This document shows positions 37,780 through 51,099 of a DNA stretch of 64,000 nt, piece after piece; the stretch's first letter is position 1, and each line of letters begins with the position of its first letter. The notes below the pieces were generated by a model. The model worked only from the letters and a program-made list of their open reading frames with translations, was not told where the DNA came from and made no database searches. Source of the stretch: Leclercia adecarboxylata (lineage in GTDB: Bacteria > Pseudomonadota > Gammaproteobacteria > Enterobacterales > Enterobacteriaceae); the NCBI RefSeq assembly GCF_006874705.1, contig NZ_CP035382.1:4464001-4528000 (forward strand), written 5' to 3'. A program made the translations under genes and the position numbers.

Positions 37780-38544
37780 TCAGCTTTCCTGGTCCCTGTC
37801 GGCTATTTCCCGCTTCTCTTCTGCCGGCGGCGTGAGTGGGCCACAAACGCGCTGGGCAAGCCAGGTGGCGCAGGTGATCAGCAGCCACGACATCAGAGTG
37901 GCAACCACCAGATCCCGCGGCCAGTGCATGCCGAGCAGCAGGCGACTGCCCATTACCCCCGTCGCCCAAACCAGCAGGAAGGCGATGGTCAGCGTGCGCC
38001 GGCGCGGCCACAGCAGCCCTACCCCCAGCAATGCCCAGCTTGCGGCGAACATCGTGTGTCCGGACGGGAAGGCAAATCCGGTCTCTTTTTGCCAGTGTTT
38101 GCGTAAAAATGTCGGGACAGCCTGTTGTTCAGTAAGCTGTTCTTTCACCAGCTCACCGCGTTCTTTACGCTTTAAATTGTAGAAGTCGTTGACCGGGACA
38201 TGGTGAGTTTTTTCCAGCCAGACGACAAACGGACGCGGCTCCTGAACCCGATCTTTCACCCAGGATTTAAGCCCCTGGCCGATAAGGATCACGCCGGCAA
38301 GAATGGCAAAGAGCATGATGGCGGCCCGCAGACGAAAACGCAGGCACCATAAAAACCAGCCGCATAGCAGCGCGTGCGTAATAATGCCCCAGGGTTGGGT
38401 GACCGTCTCCGTGATCCAGAACAGCGCCTTTAACCATCCGCTGTTCGTGCCAGGCTGCCACTGCCAGCCGGATATCCATACAGCCACAGGCATAATAAGC
38501 AATATCCCTGCGCCAACCGCCGTACGGCGGGCAATTGAAAGCAT
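37780..38544 (-). CDS. pgpB: Phosphatidylglycerophosphatase B / undecaprenyl-pyrophosphate phosphatase
   Basis: PgpB is an inner-membrane PAP2-family phosphatase acting on phosphatidylglycerophosphate, phosphatidate and undecaprenyl pyrophosphate. The 254-residue product matches E. coli PgpB. It has six transmembrane helices and the three PAP2 motifs: KDRVQEPRPF-type motif 1, PSGHTMFAAS (motif 2 with catalytic His) and GMHWPRDLVVA (motif 3 with the second His). It is upstream of lapAB and divergent from ribA. Confidence 0.96.
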   Translation of the reverse strand: MLSIARRTAVGAGILLIMPVAVWISGWQWQPGTNSGWLKALFWITETVTQPWGIITHALLCGWFLWCLRFRLRAAIMLFAILAGVILIGQGLKSWVKDRVQEPRPFVVWLEKTHHVPVNDFYNLKRKERGELVKEQLTEQQAVPTFLRKHWQKETGFAFPSGHTMFAASWALLGVGLLWPRRRTLTIAFLLVWATGVMGSRLLLGMHWPRDLVVATLMSWLLITCATWLAQRVCGPLTPPAEEKREIADRDQES

Positions 38545-38741
38545 GTCGTCTCCTTTTTTCGATAAGCCTCACAATCATAACTGAAAAATGAGAGCTGCGT
38601 AAAAATGTCGGATTGTGCGTTTAACGTTCGTTAAGCTGGCGGTGATTAGGTGAACGTGTGGAGCTTGTGGCAAAATAAGACAATACCGACAGCCAAACAG
38701 GCAACAGACACAAGGCGTGTCAGCATTTTTTGGAGAATCAC

Positions 38742-39332
38742 ATGCAGCTTAAACGTGTGGCAGAAGCCAATCTGCCAACCCCCTGGGGCGATTTCCTGAT
38801 GGTGGGTTTTGAAGAACTGGCAACCGGGCAGGATCACGTTGCGTTAGTGTTCGGGGATACCTCCGGGCAGACGCCAGTGCTTGCTCGCGTCCATTCCGAG
38901 TGTTTGACGGGTGACGCCCTGTTTAGCCTGCGCTGCGATTGTGGTTTTCAACTGGAAGCCGCCCTGTCGCACATCGCGGAAGAAGGCCGCGGCATCCTGC
39001 TGTATCACCGCCAGGAGGGGCGTAATATCGGCCTGCTGAACAAGATCCGCGCCTATGCCCTGCAGGATCAGGGATACGATACCGTGGAAGCGAACCATCA
39101 GTTAGGCTTTGCAGCCGACGAGCGTGATTTCACCCTGTGCGCCGATATGTTCAAGCTGCTGGGCGTGGATGAAGTGCGTTTGCTGACCAATAACCCGCGT
39201 AAGGTCGAGATCCTGACCGAAGCCGGCATCAACATCGTTGAACGTGTGCCGCTGATCGTGGGCCGTAACCCGAACAACGAACACTATCTGGATACCAAAG
39301 CGGCGAAGCTTGGACATCTGCTCAGCGAGTAA
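38742..39332 (+). CDS. ribA: GTP cyclohydrolase II
   Basis: RibA opens the imidazole ring of GTP, the first step of riboflavin synthesis. The 196-residue product equals E. coli RibA. It has the zinc ligands Cys54, Cys65 and Cys67 in [18 protein letters not shown], and the catalytic region [13 protein letters not shown]. The start MQLKRV is chosen because GGAG precedes it by 6 nt. There is no FMN riboswitch in the leader; in enterobacteria that element precedes ribB. It is divergent from pgpB and convergent with acnA. Confidence 0.97.
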   Translation: MQLKRVAEANLPTPWGDFLMVGFEELATGQDHVALVFGDTSGQTPVLARVHSECLTGDALFSLRCDCGFQLEAALSHIAEEGRGILLYHRQEGRNIGLLNKIRAYALQDQGYDTVEANHQLGFAADERDFTLCADMFKLLGVDEVRLLTNNPRKVEILTEAGINIVERVPLIVGRNPNNEHYLDTKAAKLGHLLSE

Positions 39333-39367
39333 AAAAAACAGCCCGGCAGCGCGATGCGCGCCGGGCT
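39332..39367 (-). terminator. Terminator of acnA
   Basis: On the minus strand AGCCCGGC...GCCGGGCT (8-bp outer stem with further pairing inside) is followed by a run of eight T. The + strand has no U-tract, so the element serves acnA rather than ribA. Confidence 0.9.
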
Positions 39368-39379
39368 GGTCACTGTGTG

Positions 39380-42055
<2,676 letters not shown>

Positions 42056-42188
42056 AAGCTCCTCCTTAATTACCGGGATTGCGATACCCTGATCTTTATC
42101 AGGGCCGTAATTAAAGATAACACATCGTCACCGTAACGATTTGATAACAACCCAAATGGACAAATTTGCAGAGAAAAGGAGAGGTCAA

Positions 42189-42219
42189 AAAGAAAAAGCC
42201 CCGCTTGAGCGAGGCTTTA
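42189..42219 (-). terminator. Terminator downstream of ymiC
   Basis: AAAGCCTCGC-TCAA-GCGGGGCTTT (one G-U pair) is followed by TTCTTTTT on the minus strand. It lies directly after the ymiC stop and before the acnA promoter. Confidence 0.85.
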
Positions 42220-42223
42220 TTTT

Positions 42224-42325
42224 TCAGTGTAGGGAGAGCCAGATAAGCTGGGACCAGAAGAGAATCGACAGAGAGAACGCGGCGATCCACGACCAGTATT
42301 TGACTCCGGATATATTATTCATCAT
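42224..42325 (-). CDS. ymiC: Small membrane protein YmiC
   Basis: This is a 33-codon frame that is mostly one transmembrane helix (about residues 10-31, with WSWIAAFSLSILFWSQLIWL). The sequence and position between acnA and yciX match the E. coli small protein YmiC. Two adjacent ATG codons open the frame; I used the first. The function is unknown. A terminator follows immediately, supporting expression of this short gene. Confidence 0.75.
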   Translation of the reverse strand: MMNNISGVKYWSWIAAFSLSILFWSQLIWLSLH

Positions 42326-42451
42326 TGTGACACCCGTCTTTATTTATTTGTTTACGGCTGAGTCAGGCTCAGTTCGGTATTGCTGAAGTGTATTTATTAA
42401 AGAGTACAAAAGCGCACCGGATTATTAATGCACTACGCCTGAGCGGCAGAA

Positions 42452-42622
42452 TTATTGTTTTTTGGCATCGTCTTCTGCGAACGAATCGATGAAGGCTTGC
42501 TGCTGCGGCGACAGCGTCCAGGAAGCAGGAACCTGGCTTGTCACTTCTTTACGGACTTTGCGGCGAGTGTCACGTTGCTGACACATAGGTTTCACTGCTT
42601 CACTGCGCCCCTGTACCGTCAT
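42452..42622 (-). CDS. yciX: Small protein YciX
   Basis: This is a 56-residue soluble, basic protein with the core KVRKEVTSQVPASWTLSPQQ and an acidic C-terminus. It corresponds to E. coli YciX in place and size. The ATG is 2 nt after the ymiA stop, so the pair is translated together. A longer version opening upstream would overlap ymiA fully and has no ribosome-binding site. The function is unknown. Confidence 0.75.
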   Translation of the reverse strand: MTVQGRSEAVKPMCQQRDTRRKVRKEVTSQVPASWTLSPQQQAFIDSFAEDDAKKQ

Positions 42623-42624
42623 AG

Positions 42625-42753
42625 TTAACCCCAGAATTTCCAGACCAGTAACGCCACCACGATCCAAAATAGCGTGGAACCGAGAAATACCGCCAGCCAG
42701 GCTTTGCGCTTGAGCCCTGGATCCCGTTGCGGCTCATGACTTCCTGACGGCAT
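42625..42753 (-). CDS. ymiA: Small membrane protein YmiA
   Basis: This is a 42-residue protein with a basic N-terminal half (QRDPGLKRKAW) and one transmembrane helix (about residues 19-39, LAVFLGSTLFWIVVALLVW), orthologous to E. coli YmiA. GAGG lies 6 nt before the ATG. In E. coli the frame opens four codons earlier; here that codon reads ACG, so the start is the internal ATG. It is the first gene of a ymiA-yciX pair. The function is unknown. Confidence 0.82.
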   Translation of the reverse strand: MPSGSHEPQRDPGLKRKAWLAVFLGSTLFWIVVALLVWKFWG

Positions 42754-43071
42754 TGCTAACCTCGTACAATCGACTTTGCTTATCATTTGGCTACCAAACA
42801 ATTGGTATAAGTAATCATCACTGAGATAAATCCTAAAGAAACTTTAGTTGAAAATCCAGTGAATTTACGAATCCTGTACGGTGAAATATTTAATCTTTTG
42901 AGCGGAAATATATAAATGAAACGTGGAGTTTGCGTAGCGGCTATTTATTTTCTATTTTTGTTGGCTTTTTGAGACAGGCGCGGACACAAAGCGCTGTAAC
43001 CCTATGGTTACTGTGTTAAACGAATGGTTAAAAGAGAAGAATTCTAATTCAGATAAAAAAACAGGAATAAC
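42754..43071. promoter_or_regulatory. AT-rich region between ymiA and cysB
   Basis: About 320 bp without a recognised gene contain the ymiA promoter (minus strand). Short perfect inverted repeats are visible: TACCAA-N4-TTGGTA at 42792-42807, CTAAAG-N3-CTTTAG at 42833-42847 and GTAACC-N4-GGTTAC at 42996-43011. An 18-codon + strand frame encoding a hydrophobic peptide lies at 42916-42972. None of these has an established role. Confidence 0.4.
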
Positions 43072-43097
43072 GGTATCTTTCCCGCAGGAAAGATACC
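43072..43097 (-). terminator. Terminator of cysB
   Basis: GGTATCTTTCC pairs perfectly with GGAAAGATACC (11 bp, 4-nt loop). On the minus strand it is followed by GTTATTCCTGTTTTTTT, starting 8 bp after the cysB stop. Confidence 0.82.
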
Positions 43098-43105
43098 GCA
43101 GGGTA

Positions 43106-44116
<1,011 letters not shown>

Positions 44117-44217
44117 TTAAGACGATTTGATAATAAGAAAAGGGTTAACTATAACCACTATATCATTTATATCATTGCTGTATAGCCCGTAACAAAAAAT
44201 AATAACCCGCCAATAAA

Positions 44218-44241
44218 AAAGGGCCGGAAGTCCGGCCCTTT
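44218..44241 (-). terminator. Terminator of topA
   Basis: A perfect stem AAAGGGCCGG/CCGGCCCTTT, followed on the minus strand by a run of six T including those of the stem (TTTTTTATTGG), lies 27 bp after the topA stop. Confidence 0.88.
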
Positions 44242-44267
44242 CAAAGGTAAGTAACGGTAATTAAGGC

Positions 44268-46862
44268 TTATTTCTTGCCTTCAACCCATTTTCCGTCAAC
44301 ATAAAATGCTGACCAGCCGGTCGCTTTACCGTCTTTCTCAGAAGCAACATACTGTTGCTTGGTCTTACGGCTAAAACGCACGATCGTCTTATTACCTTCA
44401 GGATCCTGCTGTGGCGCATCGGCCAGATAGCGCAGCTTCTCAGCCAGACGATCGCGGAAGCGGAACAGCTCTTCCACCAGCGGCGCACGGGTTTCACGTG
44501 ATTTCGGGAAGGTGTTGGCCGCCAGGAAGACGCCCGCCGCACCGTCACGCAGGACGAAGTAAGCGTCGGACTTCTCGCACGGCAACTCCGGCAACGGCAC
44601 CGGATCTTCCTTCGGCGGTGCCACTTCACCGTTACGCAGGATCTTACGCGTGTTTTTACAGTCATCGTTGGTGCAGGCCATGTACTTACCAAAACGCCCC
44701 ATCTTCAGGTGCATTTCAGAACCACATTTTTCACACTCCACGATCGGACCATCATAGCCTTTAATGCGGAACTCACCCTCTTCGATCTCGTAACCGTCGC
44801 AGGTCGGGTTATTACCGCAGACGTGCAGTTTACGTTTCGGATCGATCAGGTAGCTGTCCATCGCTGTGCCGCACTTATTACAGCGGCGCTTAGCGCGTAA
44901 TGCGTTGGTTTCCGCATCGTCGCCTTCCAGCACGTTCAGCACTTCGTTTTCCGGCACCAGGTTGATGGTGGTTTTGCAGCGCTCTTTCGGCGACAGGGCA
45001 TAGCCTGAACAGCCCAGGAACACGCCGGTGGTGGCGGTACGGATCCCCATTTTGCGACCGCAGGTCGGACAGTCGATGCTGGTCAGCACCATCTGGTTCG
45101 GCTGCATGCCACCCTCTTCAGGGTCTTTTTCCGCTTTTTCCAGCTGGTTGGTGAAGTCGCCGAAGAAACTGTCGAGCACCTTCTTCCACTCGGCTTCGTG
45201 GTTCGCCACCTGGTCAAGACTGTTTTCCATCTGCGCGGTAAAGTCGTAGTTCATCAGATCGCGGAAGTTAGCTTCCAGACGATCGGTGACGATTTCACCC
45301 ATTTTTTCTGCATAGAAACGGCGGTTTTCCGTACGCACATAGCCGCGATCCTGAATGGTCGAAATGATCGACGCATAGGTAGACGGACGACCAATGCCGC
45401 GTTTTTCCAGCTCTTTCACCAGCGAGGCTTCGCTGAAGCGAGCCGGTGGCTTGGTGAAGTGCTGAGCCGGCGTCAGCTCAACCAGGGAAAGTTCATCCCC
45501 GGCGTTGACCGCTGGCAGGGTTTTGTCTTCATCACCCTTACGCAGCGCAGGCATTACTTTGGCCCAGCCATCGAAACGCAGAATACGACCACGCGCTTTC
45601 AGGCGGAAATCACCCGCACCGACGGTGAGCGTAGTGGAGTCGTATTGTGCAGGCGTCATCTGACAGGCGACAAACTGGCGCCAGATCAGCTGATACAGTT
45701 TCTGCGCGTCGGCTTCCATATCCTTCAGGGATTCAGCCAGAACAGCAACGTCAGAAGGACGAATCGCTTCGTGCGCTTCCTGAGAGTTCTCCTTGCTGTT
45801 GTACTGGTTGGCGCTCTCCGGCAGATACTTCTTACCAAAGTTATCGCCGATGTAATCACGCGCCATGTTGACTGCGTCCTGGCTCAGGTTGGTGGAGTCA
45901 GTACGCATGTAGGTAATGTGACCCGCTTCATACAGACGCTGAGCCATCATCATGGTTTTCTTCACGCCGTAACCCAGACGGGTACTTGCCGCCTGCTGCA
46001 GCGTGGAGGTGATAAACGGCGCGCCCGGCTTACTGCTGGTCGGTTTGTCTTCACGATCCAGCACCTGATAGCGGGCTTTCTCCAGCAGCGCGACCGCGGC
46101 CATCGTCTGATCGCGGTTTTCAGGGCGGAACGGCTTATCGTTCTGGTGCGACACTTCCAGCGGCAGCGTATCGCCGCCCGGCGTGGTCACGCTGGCGTCA
46201 ATTTCCCAGAACTCTTCTGGCACAAACGCTTTGATTTCGCGTTCACGTTCAACCACCAGACGCACGGCAACAGACTGGACGCGGCCCGCTGAAAGGCCAC
46301 GGGCAATCTTTTTCCACAGCAGTGGAGAGACCATGTAACCCACGACGCGGTCCATAAAGCGGCGCGCCTGCTGAGCGTTAACGCGGTCGATATTCAGCTC
46401 GCCCGGCTTTTCAAAGGCCTGACGGATCGCGTTTTTAGTAATTTCGTTAAACACCACGCGGCTGTAGCGGGTGTCATCCCCTCCGATCACTTCCCGCAGG
46501 TGCCATGCAATGGCCTCCCCTTCGCGGTCAAGGTCGGTTGCGAGATAGATGTGGTCGGCTTTTTCCGCCAGCTGTTTCAGCTCGGAGACGACTTTCTCTT
46601 TACCCGGCAGCACTTCGTACTGTGCCTGCCAGCTATCCCACGGGTTAACACCCATGCGATTTACGAGCGCGCTACGTTCATCCTTTTTAGGCTTTTTGGC
46701 CCCTTTGGTGGAGGTAGAGTCGGCGCTCTTCTTGGCTGAGCCACTGGTCGGCAGATCGCGGATATGACCGACGCTGGACTTAACCACGTAGTCGCTACCC
46801 AGATACTTATTGATCGTTTTGGCTTTTGCCGGGGACTCAACGATAACGAGAGCTTTACCCAT
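44268..46862 (-). CDS. topA: DNA topoisomerase I
   Basis: TopA relaxes negative supercoils by a type IA mechanism. The 864-residue product (E. coli 865) has a TOPRIM domain (about 1-145) with [10 protein letters not shown], the active-site tyrosine in [10 protein letters not shown], and the TopA C-terminal zinc fingers. These comprise three four-cysteine clusters including CPTCGRKMG and CEKCGSEMH, then zinc-ribbon-like repeats to the C-terminus. [10 protein letters not shown] is the start, matching E. coli and preceded by AGGTG; the codon two positions upstream is a GTG without support. Confidence 0.98.
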   Translation of the reverse strand: MGKALVIVESPAKAKTINKYLGSDYVVKSSVGHIRDLPTSGSAKKSADSTSTKGAKKPKKDERSALVNRMGVNPWDSWQAQYEVLPGKEKVVSELKQLAEKADHIYLATDLDREGEAIAWHLREVIGGDDTRYSRVVFNEITKNAIRQAFEKPGELNIDRVNAQQARRFMDRVVGYMVSPLLWKKIARGLSAGRVQSVAVRLVVEREREIKAFVPEEFWEIDASVTTPGGDTLPLEVSHQNDKPFRPENRDQTMAAVALLEKARYQVLDREDKPTSSKPGAPFITSTLQQAASTRLGYGVKKTMMMAQRLYEAGHITYMRTDSTNLSQDAVNMARDYIGDNFGKKYLPESANQYNSKENSQEAHEAIRPSDVAVLAESLKDMEADAQKLYQLIWRQFVACQMTPAQYDSTTLTVGAGDFRLKARGRILRFDGWAKVMPALRKGDEDKTLPAVNAGDELSLVELTPAQHFTKPPARFSEASLVKELEKRGIGRPSTYASIISTIQDRGYVRTENRRFYAEKMGEIVTDRLEANFRDLMNYDFTAQMENSLDQVANHEAEWKKVLDSFFGDFTNQLEKAEKDPEEGGMQPNQMVLTSIDCPTCGRKMGIRTATTGVFLGCSGYALSPKERCKTTINLVPENEVLNVLEGDDAETNALRAKRRCNKCGTAMDSYLIDPKRKLHVCGNNPTCDGYEIEEGEFRIKGYDGPIVECEKCGSEMHLKMGRFGKYMACTNDDCKNTRKILRNGEVAPPKEDPVPLPELPCEKSDAYFVLRDGAAGVFLAANTFPKSRETRAPLVEELFRFRDRLAEKLRYLADAPQQDPEGNKTIVRFSRKTKQQYVASEKDGKATGWSAFYVDGKWVEGKK

Positions 46863-47258
46863 ATTCACCTTTACCTAATTTGTTTCTTCCAGGAATACGT
46901 CGCGTGAGTTCACCTTCCACTGGCGACGAGACATCTATATAACGACGTCATCAGTGGATATCAACCCCCTTTCGGACCAGTCGCCAAAAACGACCTCACC
47001 CAGGTGGTTGAGTTTACGGGCTTTTTCTCGCTCCGGTGTGACTGCACGACGAGATTTAGGTCGAATGTCAAGCAAATCTATTGCCAGAATGACGAAAGCG
47101 CACACTCTACCTGATAAAATCCGTTACGCAACTTTATTAGCATGCAAAAGCAAATCACGCCAGCGCTGTCCGTCTTGCCCTGCATGCCTGAAAACGGGGA
47201 AAATTTGCTCCCGGGACCGCGGCGGCGTAGACTAATGTCACTGTTTAAGGAGGGGATA
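46863..47258. promoter_or_regulatory. Divergent topA/yciN promoter region
   Basis: Nearly 400 bp separate topA (minus) and yciN (plus). In E. coli this interval holds several supercoiling- and heat-shock-responsive topA promoters. I cannot assign individual boxes, although a long imperfect repeat CGTCGC...GCGACG (46899-46929) is visible. AAGGAGG lies upstream of yciN. The short frames read here on either strand look non-coding. Confidence 0.45.
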
Positions 47259-47510
47259 ATGCAGCAAACTACCCAACCAATTGACCGCGCAACCTTGCTT
47301 GCCGAAGCAAATAAACTCATTCGTGAACATGACGACACTCTGGCAGGGATCGAAGCCACAGGTGTGGAGCAGCGTAATGGCGTGCTGGTCTTCAGCGGCG
47401 ATTACTTTCTCGATGAGCAGGGGTTACCTACCCCACGCAGCACCGCGGTATTTAACATGTTTAAATACCTGGCCCATGCCCTCTCGGATAAGTATCACCT
47501 GGTCGATTGA
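47259..47510 (+). CDS. yciN: Small protein YciN (DUF2498)
   Basis: This is an 83-residue soluble protein, the same length as E. coli YciN. It has the conserved stretches [37 protein letters not shown] and [13 protein letters not shown]. The function is not known. AAGGAGG lies 7 nt before the ATG. It converges with sohB through a shared terminator. Confidence 0.93.
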   Translation: MQQTTQPIDRATLLAEANKLIREHDDTLAGIEATGVEQRNGVLVFSGDYFLDEQGLPTPRSTAVFNMFKYLAHALSDKYHLVD

Positions 47511-47511
47511 T

Positions 47512-47544
47512 GCAAAACGCGAGGCACTGGCCTCGCGTTTTTAT
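47512..47544. terminator. Bidirectional terminator between yciN and sohB
   Basis: A perfect 10-bp stem AACGCGAGGC/GCCTCGCGTT with an ACTG loop is followed by TTTATTTAT on the + strand and TTTGC on the minus strand. Confidence 0.88.
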
Positions 47545-48591
47545 TTATAGCAGGGGTTTCTGTCCACGCTGCAGCCAGCGTAGCAACAGTCGGTCCGCAC
47601 TCTCTGCGGCGCTGTTGGTAAACCGGTCCATCAGTTTTTTCCGCCGGGTATAGCGCACGCCGACCAGCTCGCGGCCCTCCATCAGCCCCAGCAGCAGATC
47701 GTCGCTGGTGCCCACCTGGTCCACAAGCCCTTTATCCAGCGCCTGAGTGCCGTACCAGTGTTCACCGGTCGCCACCTGCTCGATATCAAGCTTTGGCCGC
47801 ATCTGCTGCACAAAGCTTTTAAACAGCTGATGGGTGTCATTAAGATCTTCGCGGAATTTCTGTCGACCCTCTTCGGTATTTTCGCCCAGCAGCGTCAGGG
47901 TGCGCTTGTACTGACCCGCCGTATGCAACTCAACGTCAATGTCTTTGTTTTTCAGGAAACGATTGAAGTTGGGGATCTGCGCCACTACGCCAATCGAACC
48001 AATAATAGAGAAAGGTGCGGCGACGATTTTATCGGCCACGCAGGCCATCATATAACCACCGCTGGCGGCGACCTTATCTACCGCCACCGTCAACGGGATC
48101 TGCTTGTCGCGCAGGCGTTGCAGCTGCGAGGAGGCCAGCCCGTAACCGTGGACCACACCACCCGGGCTTTCGAGACGCAGGACAACCTGGTCTTCGGGTC
48201 TGGCCACTGCCAGCACCGCGGTGATCTCTTCGCGCAGGGAGGTAACCTCATGCGCATCCATGCTGCCTTTAAAATCCAGAACATAGACCCGCGGTTTTGC
48301 CGCTTCCGGGCGCTGCTCCAGCTTTGCTTTTTGCTTAGCCGCTTTCGCGTCAAGCTTGTGCTTTTTCTTCTGCGCCTTGTGCCACAGTTTTTGCTGATGC
48401 GCGTCGAGCAACGCCACCGACATCTCTTCCTGCATCTCCGTGTACTGCTCGCTTAACCGGGTAATCCGCAACTCGCCGCGCTGACGTTTGCGCTGCGTCA
48501 GGTTGACAATCAGAACGGCGATCACCGCAATGGCAATCACCACCGTTGCAATTTTGGCCAGAAATAAACCGTATTCAGAAAGTAATTCCAC
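47545..48591 (-). CDS. sohB: Inner-membrane serine protease SohB
   Basis: SohB is an S49-family periplasm-facing peptidase that can suppress a degP defect when overproduced. The 348-residue product has an N-terminal transmembrane helix (about 9-32), a coiled linker and the S49 domain. The nucleophile is Ser177 in VAASGGYMM, with a second conserved region FSIIGSIGVVAQ and the later lysine of the Ser-Lys dyad in QYKRTLT. The start is GTG (VELLSEYG), supported by AAGGTGG upstream and by E. coli SohB, which starts MELLSEYG. The longer frame upstream is not conserved. Confidence 0.94.
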   Translation of the reverse strand: MELLSEYGLFLAKIATVVIAIAVIAVLIVNLTQRKRQRGELRITRLSEQYTEMQEEMSVALLDAHQQKLWHKAQKKKHKLDAKAAKQKAKLEQRPEAAKPRVYVLDFKGSMDAHEVTSLREEITAVLAVARPEDQVVLRLESPGGVVHGYGLASSQLQRLRDKQIPLTVAVDKVAASGGYMMACVADKIVAAPFSIIGSIGVVAQIPNFNRFLKNKDIDVELHTAGQYKRTLTLLGENTEEGRQKFREDLNDTHQLFKSFVQQMRPKLDIEQVATGEHWYGTQALDKGLVDQVGTSDDLLLGLMEGRELVGVRYTRRKKLMDRFTNSAAESADRLLLRWLQRGQKPLL

Positions 48592-48840
48592 GCGTCCACC
48601 TTGGTTTAACCACTTGTTTTCACACCCAGTGTACAACAGCCTTCGCCAGGCGTCTCGCACCTGACGATACCCTTGCGAGGCGTCTTCAGGAATTTGAATT
48701 TCGCGGAAAAATATTTGCAAATTGTTAATTTTACAGTGAACTCTCCGGATGACTGATTGATATCCTGTTCACTTTCGGGCATAAAGCCGAAAAGAGAACG
48801 CACAGCATGGGCCGCGCCAACGCGCGCCAGAGGAGTGACT

Positions 48841-49602
48841 TTGCACTATCAACCCAAAAAAGATCTACTGCAAAACCGTATTATTCTGGTCACCGGTGCC
48901 AGCGACGGTATTGGCCGTGAGGCGGCGCTGACCTACGCCCGCCACGGCGCACGCGTCATTCTGTTAGGACGTAATGAAGGAAAACTGCACGACGTGGCGC
49001 AGGCGATTGCCAGCGAGGGTGGCGCACCGACGCACGAATATACGCTTGACCTGTTAACCTGCACCCCAGAGGAGTGCCAGCAGCTTGCCCGGCGTATCGC
49101 CGAGGATTATCCGCGTCTGGACGGGGTATTACATAATGCGGGTTTTCTCGGTGAAGTGCGCCCGATGGACGAGCAAACCCCGGAGATCTGGCAGCAGGTA
49201 ATGCAGGTGAACGTCAATGGCACCTTTTTCCTCACTCAGGCATTGCTTCCTTTATTACTGCAGTCCGATTCCGGCTCGCTGGTATTCACCTCATCCAGCG
49301 TCGGGCGCCAGGGGCGAGCCAACTGGGGCGCCTATGCCGCTTCGAAGTTTGCCACCGAAGGGATGATGCAGGTGCTGGCGGAGGAGTATCAAAGCCGCCA
49401 CCTGCGCGTAAATTGTATCAACCCCGGCGGCACACGCACCGGCATGCGCGCCAGCGCGTTCCCGACGGAAGATCCGCTTAAACTGAAAACCCCTGCCGAC
49501 ATCATGCCGCTCTATCTGTGGCTGATGGGCGACGACAGTCGCCGCAAAACCGGCATGACCTTTGATGCCCAACCCGGCCGTAAACCAGGAATATCGCAAT
49601 GA
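48841..49602 (+). CDS. yciK: SDR-family oxidoreductase YciK
   Basis: YciK is a short-chain dehydrogenase/reductase of unknown substrate. The 253-residue product matches E. coli YciK (252). It has the NAD(P)-binding motif VTGASDGIG, the NAG-type motif LHNAG, and the catalytic Ser...Tyr-x3-Lys in SSSVGRQG and GAYAASKFA. The start is TTG (LHYQPKKD), with GAGGAG 6 nt upstream, which agrees with E. coli MHYQPKQD. The stop overlaps the btuR ATG by 4 bp, so the two genes are coupled. Confidence 0.94.
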   Translation: MHYQPKKDLLQNRIILVTGASDGIGREAALTYARHGARVILLGRNEGKLHDVAQAIASEGGAPTHEYTLDLLTCTPEECQQLARRIAEDYPRLDGVLHNAGFLGEVRPMDEQTPEIWQQVMQVNVNGTFFLTQALLPLLLQSDSGSLVFTSSSVGRQGRANWGAYAASKFATEGMMQVLAEEYQSRHLRVNCINPGGTRTGMRASAFPTEDPLKLKTPADIMPLYLWLMGDDSRRKTGMTFDAQPGRKPGISQ

Positions 49603-50189
49603 GTGATGAACGTCATCAGCAGCGCCAGCAGCGTCTGAAAGAACAGGTCGACGCCCGCGTTGCCGCAGCTCAGGATGAACGCGGGATTATTATTGTCTTC
49701 ACCGGCAACGGTAAAGGCAAAACCACTGCGGCCTTTGGTACGGCGACCCGCGCCGTCGGTCACGGACAAAAGGTGGGCGTGATCCAGTTCATCAAAGGAG
49801 AGTGGCCGAACGGCGAGCGTAATCTGCTCGAGCCTCACGGGGTGGAGTTTCAGGTAATGGCGACCGGGTTTACCTGGGATACCCAGAACCGCGATACCGA
49901 CACCGCCGCCTGTCTGGCCGTCTGGGAGCAGGCGAAACGCATGCTGGCGGACCCTGCGCTCAACATGGTGCTGCTGGATGAGATCACCTACATGGTGGCC
50001 TACGACTATCTGCCCTTGCAGGAGGTCGTGGATGCGCTGAACAACCGTCCGGCGCACCAGACGGTGATCGTCACCGGGCGCGGCTGTCATCGGGAGATTC
50101 TGGAGATGGCGGATACGGTCAGCGAGTTACGCCCGGTCAAACATGCCTTTGATGCCGGCGTTAAAGCGCAAATCGGTATCGACTATTAA
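49599..50189 (+). CDS. btuR: Cob(I)yrinic acid a,c-diamide adenosyltransferase
   Basis: BtuR (CobO/CobA) adenosylates corrinoids to make coenzyme B12 forms. The 196-residue product equals E. coli BtuR. It has an N-terminal helix and the P-loop FTGNGKGKTTAAFG (about 35-48), with the family motif QFIKGEWPNGERNLL. The conserved VLLDEITYMVAY and the C-terminal GVKAQIGIDY are present. It overlaps yciK and is followed by a shared terminator facing rluB. Confidence 0.96.
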   Translation: MSDERHQQRQQRLKEQVDARVAAAQDERGIIIVFTGNGKGKTTAAFGTATRAVGHGQKVGVIQFIKGEWPNGERNLLEPHGVEFQVMATGFTWDTQNRDTDTAACLAVWEQAKRMLADPALNMVLLDEITYMVAYDYLPLQEVVDALNNRPAHQTVIVTGRGCHREILEMADTVSELRPVKHAFDAGVKAQIGIDY

Positions 50190-50192
50190 GAA

Positions 50193-50220
50193 AAAACCCG
50201 GCGATGCCGGGTTTTGTTTT
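50193..50220. terminator. Bidirectional terminator between btuR and rluB
   Basis: A perfect stem AAAACCCGGC/GCCGGGTTTT with a GAT loop has T-runs on both strands (TTTTGTTTTTT on +, TTTTTTCTT on -). Confidence 0.9.
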
Positions 50221-51099
50221 TTAGCCGTTGTTGTTACGGCTGCCAGAGCGACGATTATTGCCGCTGACCTGGCTGTGACGTTTGACCGCCCGGCGGATCT
50301 GGTTCGCTTTCATGCGACGACGATCTTTTTCCACCGCCACTTTCGAGGTGGTTTCCGGCGTCAGCTGCACCAGCTCACGCAGGTAGTTGGTCTGGGTTAA
50401 ATCCAGCTCGGTATAGCCGCCACGCGGAAGCCCTTTCGGCAGCAGGATGTCACCGTAACGCACGCGGATCAGACGGCTAACCTGCACGCCAACGGCTTCC
50501 CAGAGACGACGCACCTCGCGGTTACGGCCTTCGGTCAGGGTCACGTTGTACCACTGGTTAATGCCCTCACCACCGGTAAACTTGATGGTTTTAAAGGCGG
50601 CCGGGCCATCTTCGAGCTGTACGCCGCGTGACAGATCGCGGATTTTGTTGTCGTCAACTTCGCCAAACACGCGAACCGCGTATTCACGCTCCACTTCACG
50701 GCTTGGGTGCATCAGACGGTTTGCCAGCTCACCGTCGGTGGTGAACAGCAGCAGACCGCAGGTGTTCACATCCAGACGACCTACAGCGATCCAGCGCGCA
50801 CCGCGCAGTTTTGGCAGGCGGTCGAACACGGTCGGACGGCCTTCCGGATCGTTACGGGTGCAAAGCTCGCCTTCCGGCTTGTAATAGGCCAGCACGCGGC
50901 AAATTTGCTCGGCAGACTCTTTCACTGAGATCAGGTGGCCGTCGATACGAATTTTCAGGCCTGGCACGATTTCCACACGGTCACCCAGGGTGGCGATTTT
51001 ACCGTCCACACTGACACGACCTGCTTCGATAATGGTTTCGATTTCACGGCGTGAACCGTGGCCGGCGCGGGCCAGCACTTTCTGTAATTTCTCGCTCAT
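50221..51099 (-). CDS. rluB: 23S rRNA pseudouridine(2605) synthase RluB
   Basis: RluB converts U2605 of 23S rRNA to pseudouridine. The 292-residue product is collinear with E. coli RluB (291). It has an N-terminal S4 RNA-binding domain (about 1-60), the RsuA-type catalytic domain with Asp110 in [11 protein letters not shown], and a basic, disordered C-terminus rich in Arg and Asn. The start MSEKLQKVL follows AAGGA by 7 nt; the longer frame upstream is not conserved. It is the last backbone gene before an accessory island. Confidence 0.97.
   Translation of the reverse strand: MSEKLQKVLARAGHGSRREIETIIEAGRVSVDGKIATLGDRVEIVPGLKIRIDGHLISVKESAEQICRVLAYYKPEGELCTRNDPEGRPTVFDRLPKLRGARWIAVGRLDVNTCGLLLFTTDGELANRLMHPSREVEREYAVRVFGEVDDNKIRDLSRGVQLEDGPAAFKTIKFTGGEGINQWYNVTLTEGRNREVRRLWEAVGVQVSRLIRVRYGDILLPKGLPRGGYTELDLTQTNYLRELVQLTPETTSKVAVEKDRRRMKANQIRRAVKRHSQVSGNNRRSGSRNNNG

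Noticed and set aside
38545..38741. FMN riboswitch upstream of ribA
   Set aside because: The leader is too short and shows none of the conserved RFN-element helices. In enterobacteria that element precedes ribB.
45198..46292. 364-codon open frame antisense to topA
   Set aside because: It is a shadow of topA in a GC-rich region, rich in His/Arg/Phe as mirror frames are, with no ribosome-binding site.
46954..47235. 93-codon + strand frame in the topA/yciN gap
   Set aside because: It is Arg/Ser/Cys-rich with no ribosome-binding site and lies in the known kind of topA promoter region. It overlaps an opposite-strand frame of similar quality.
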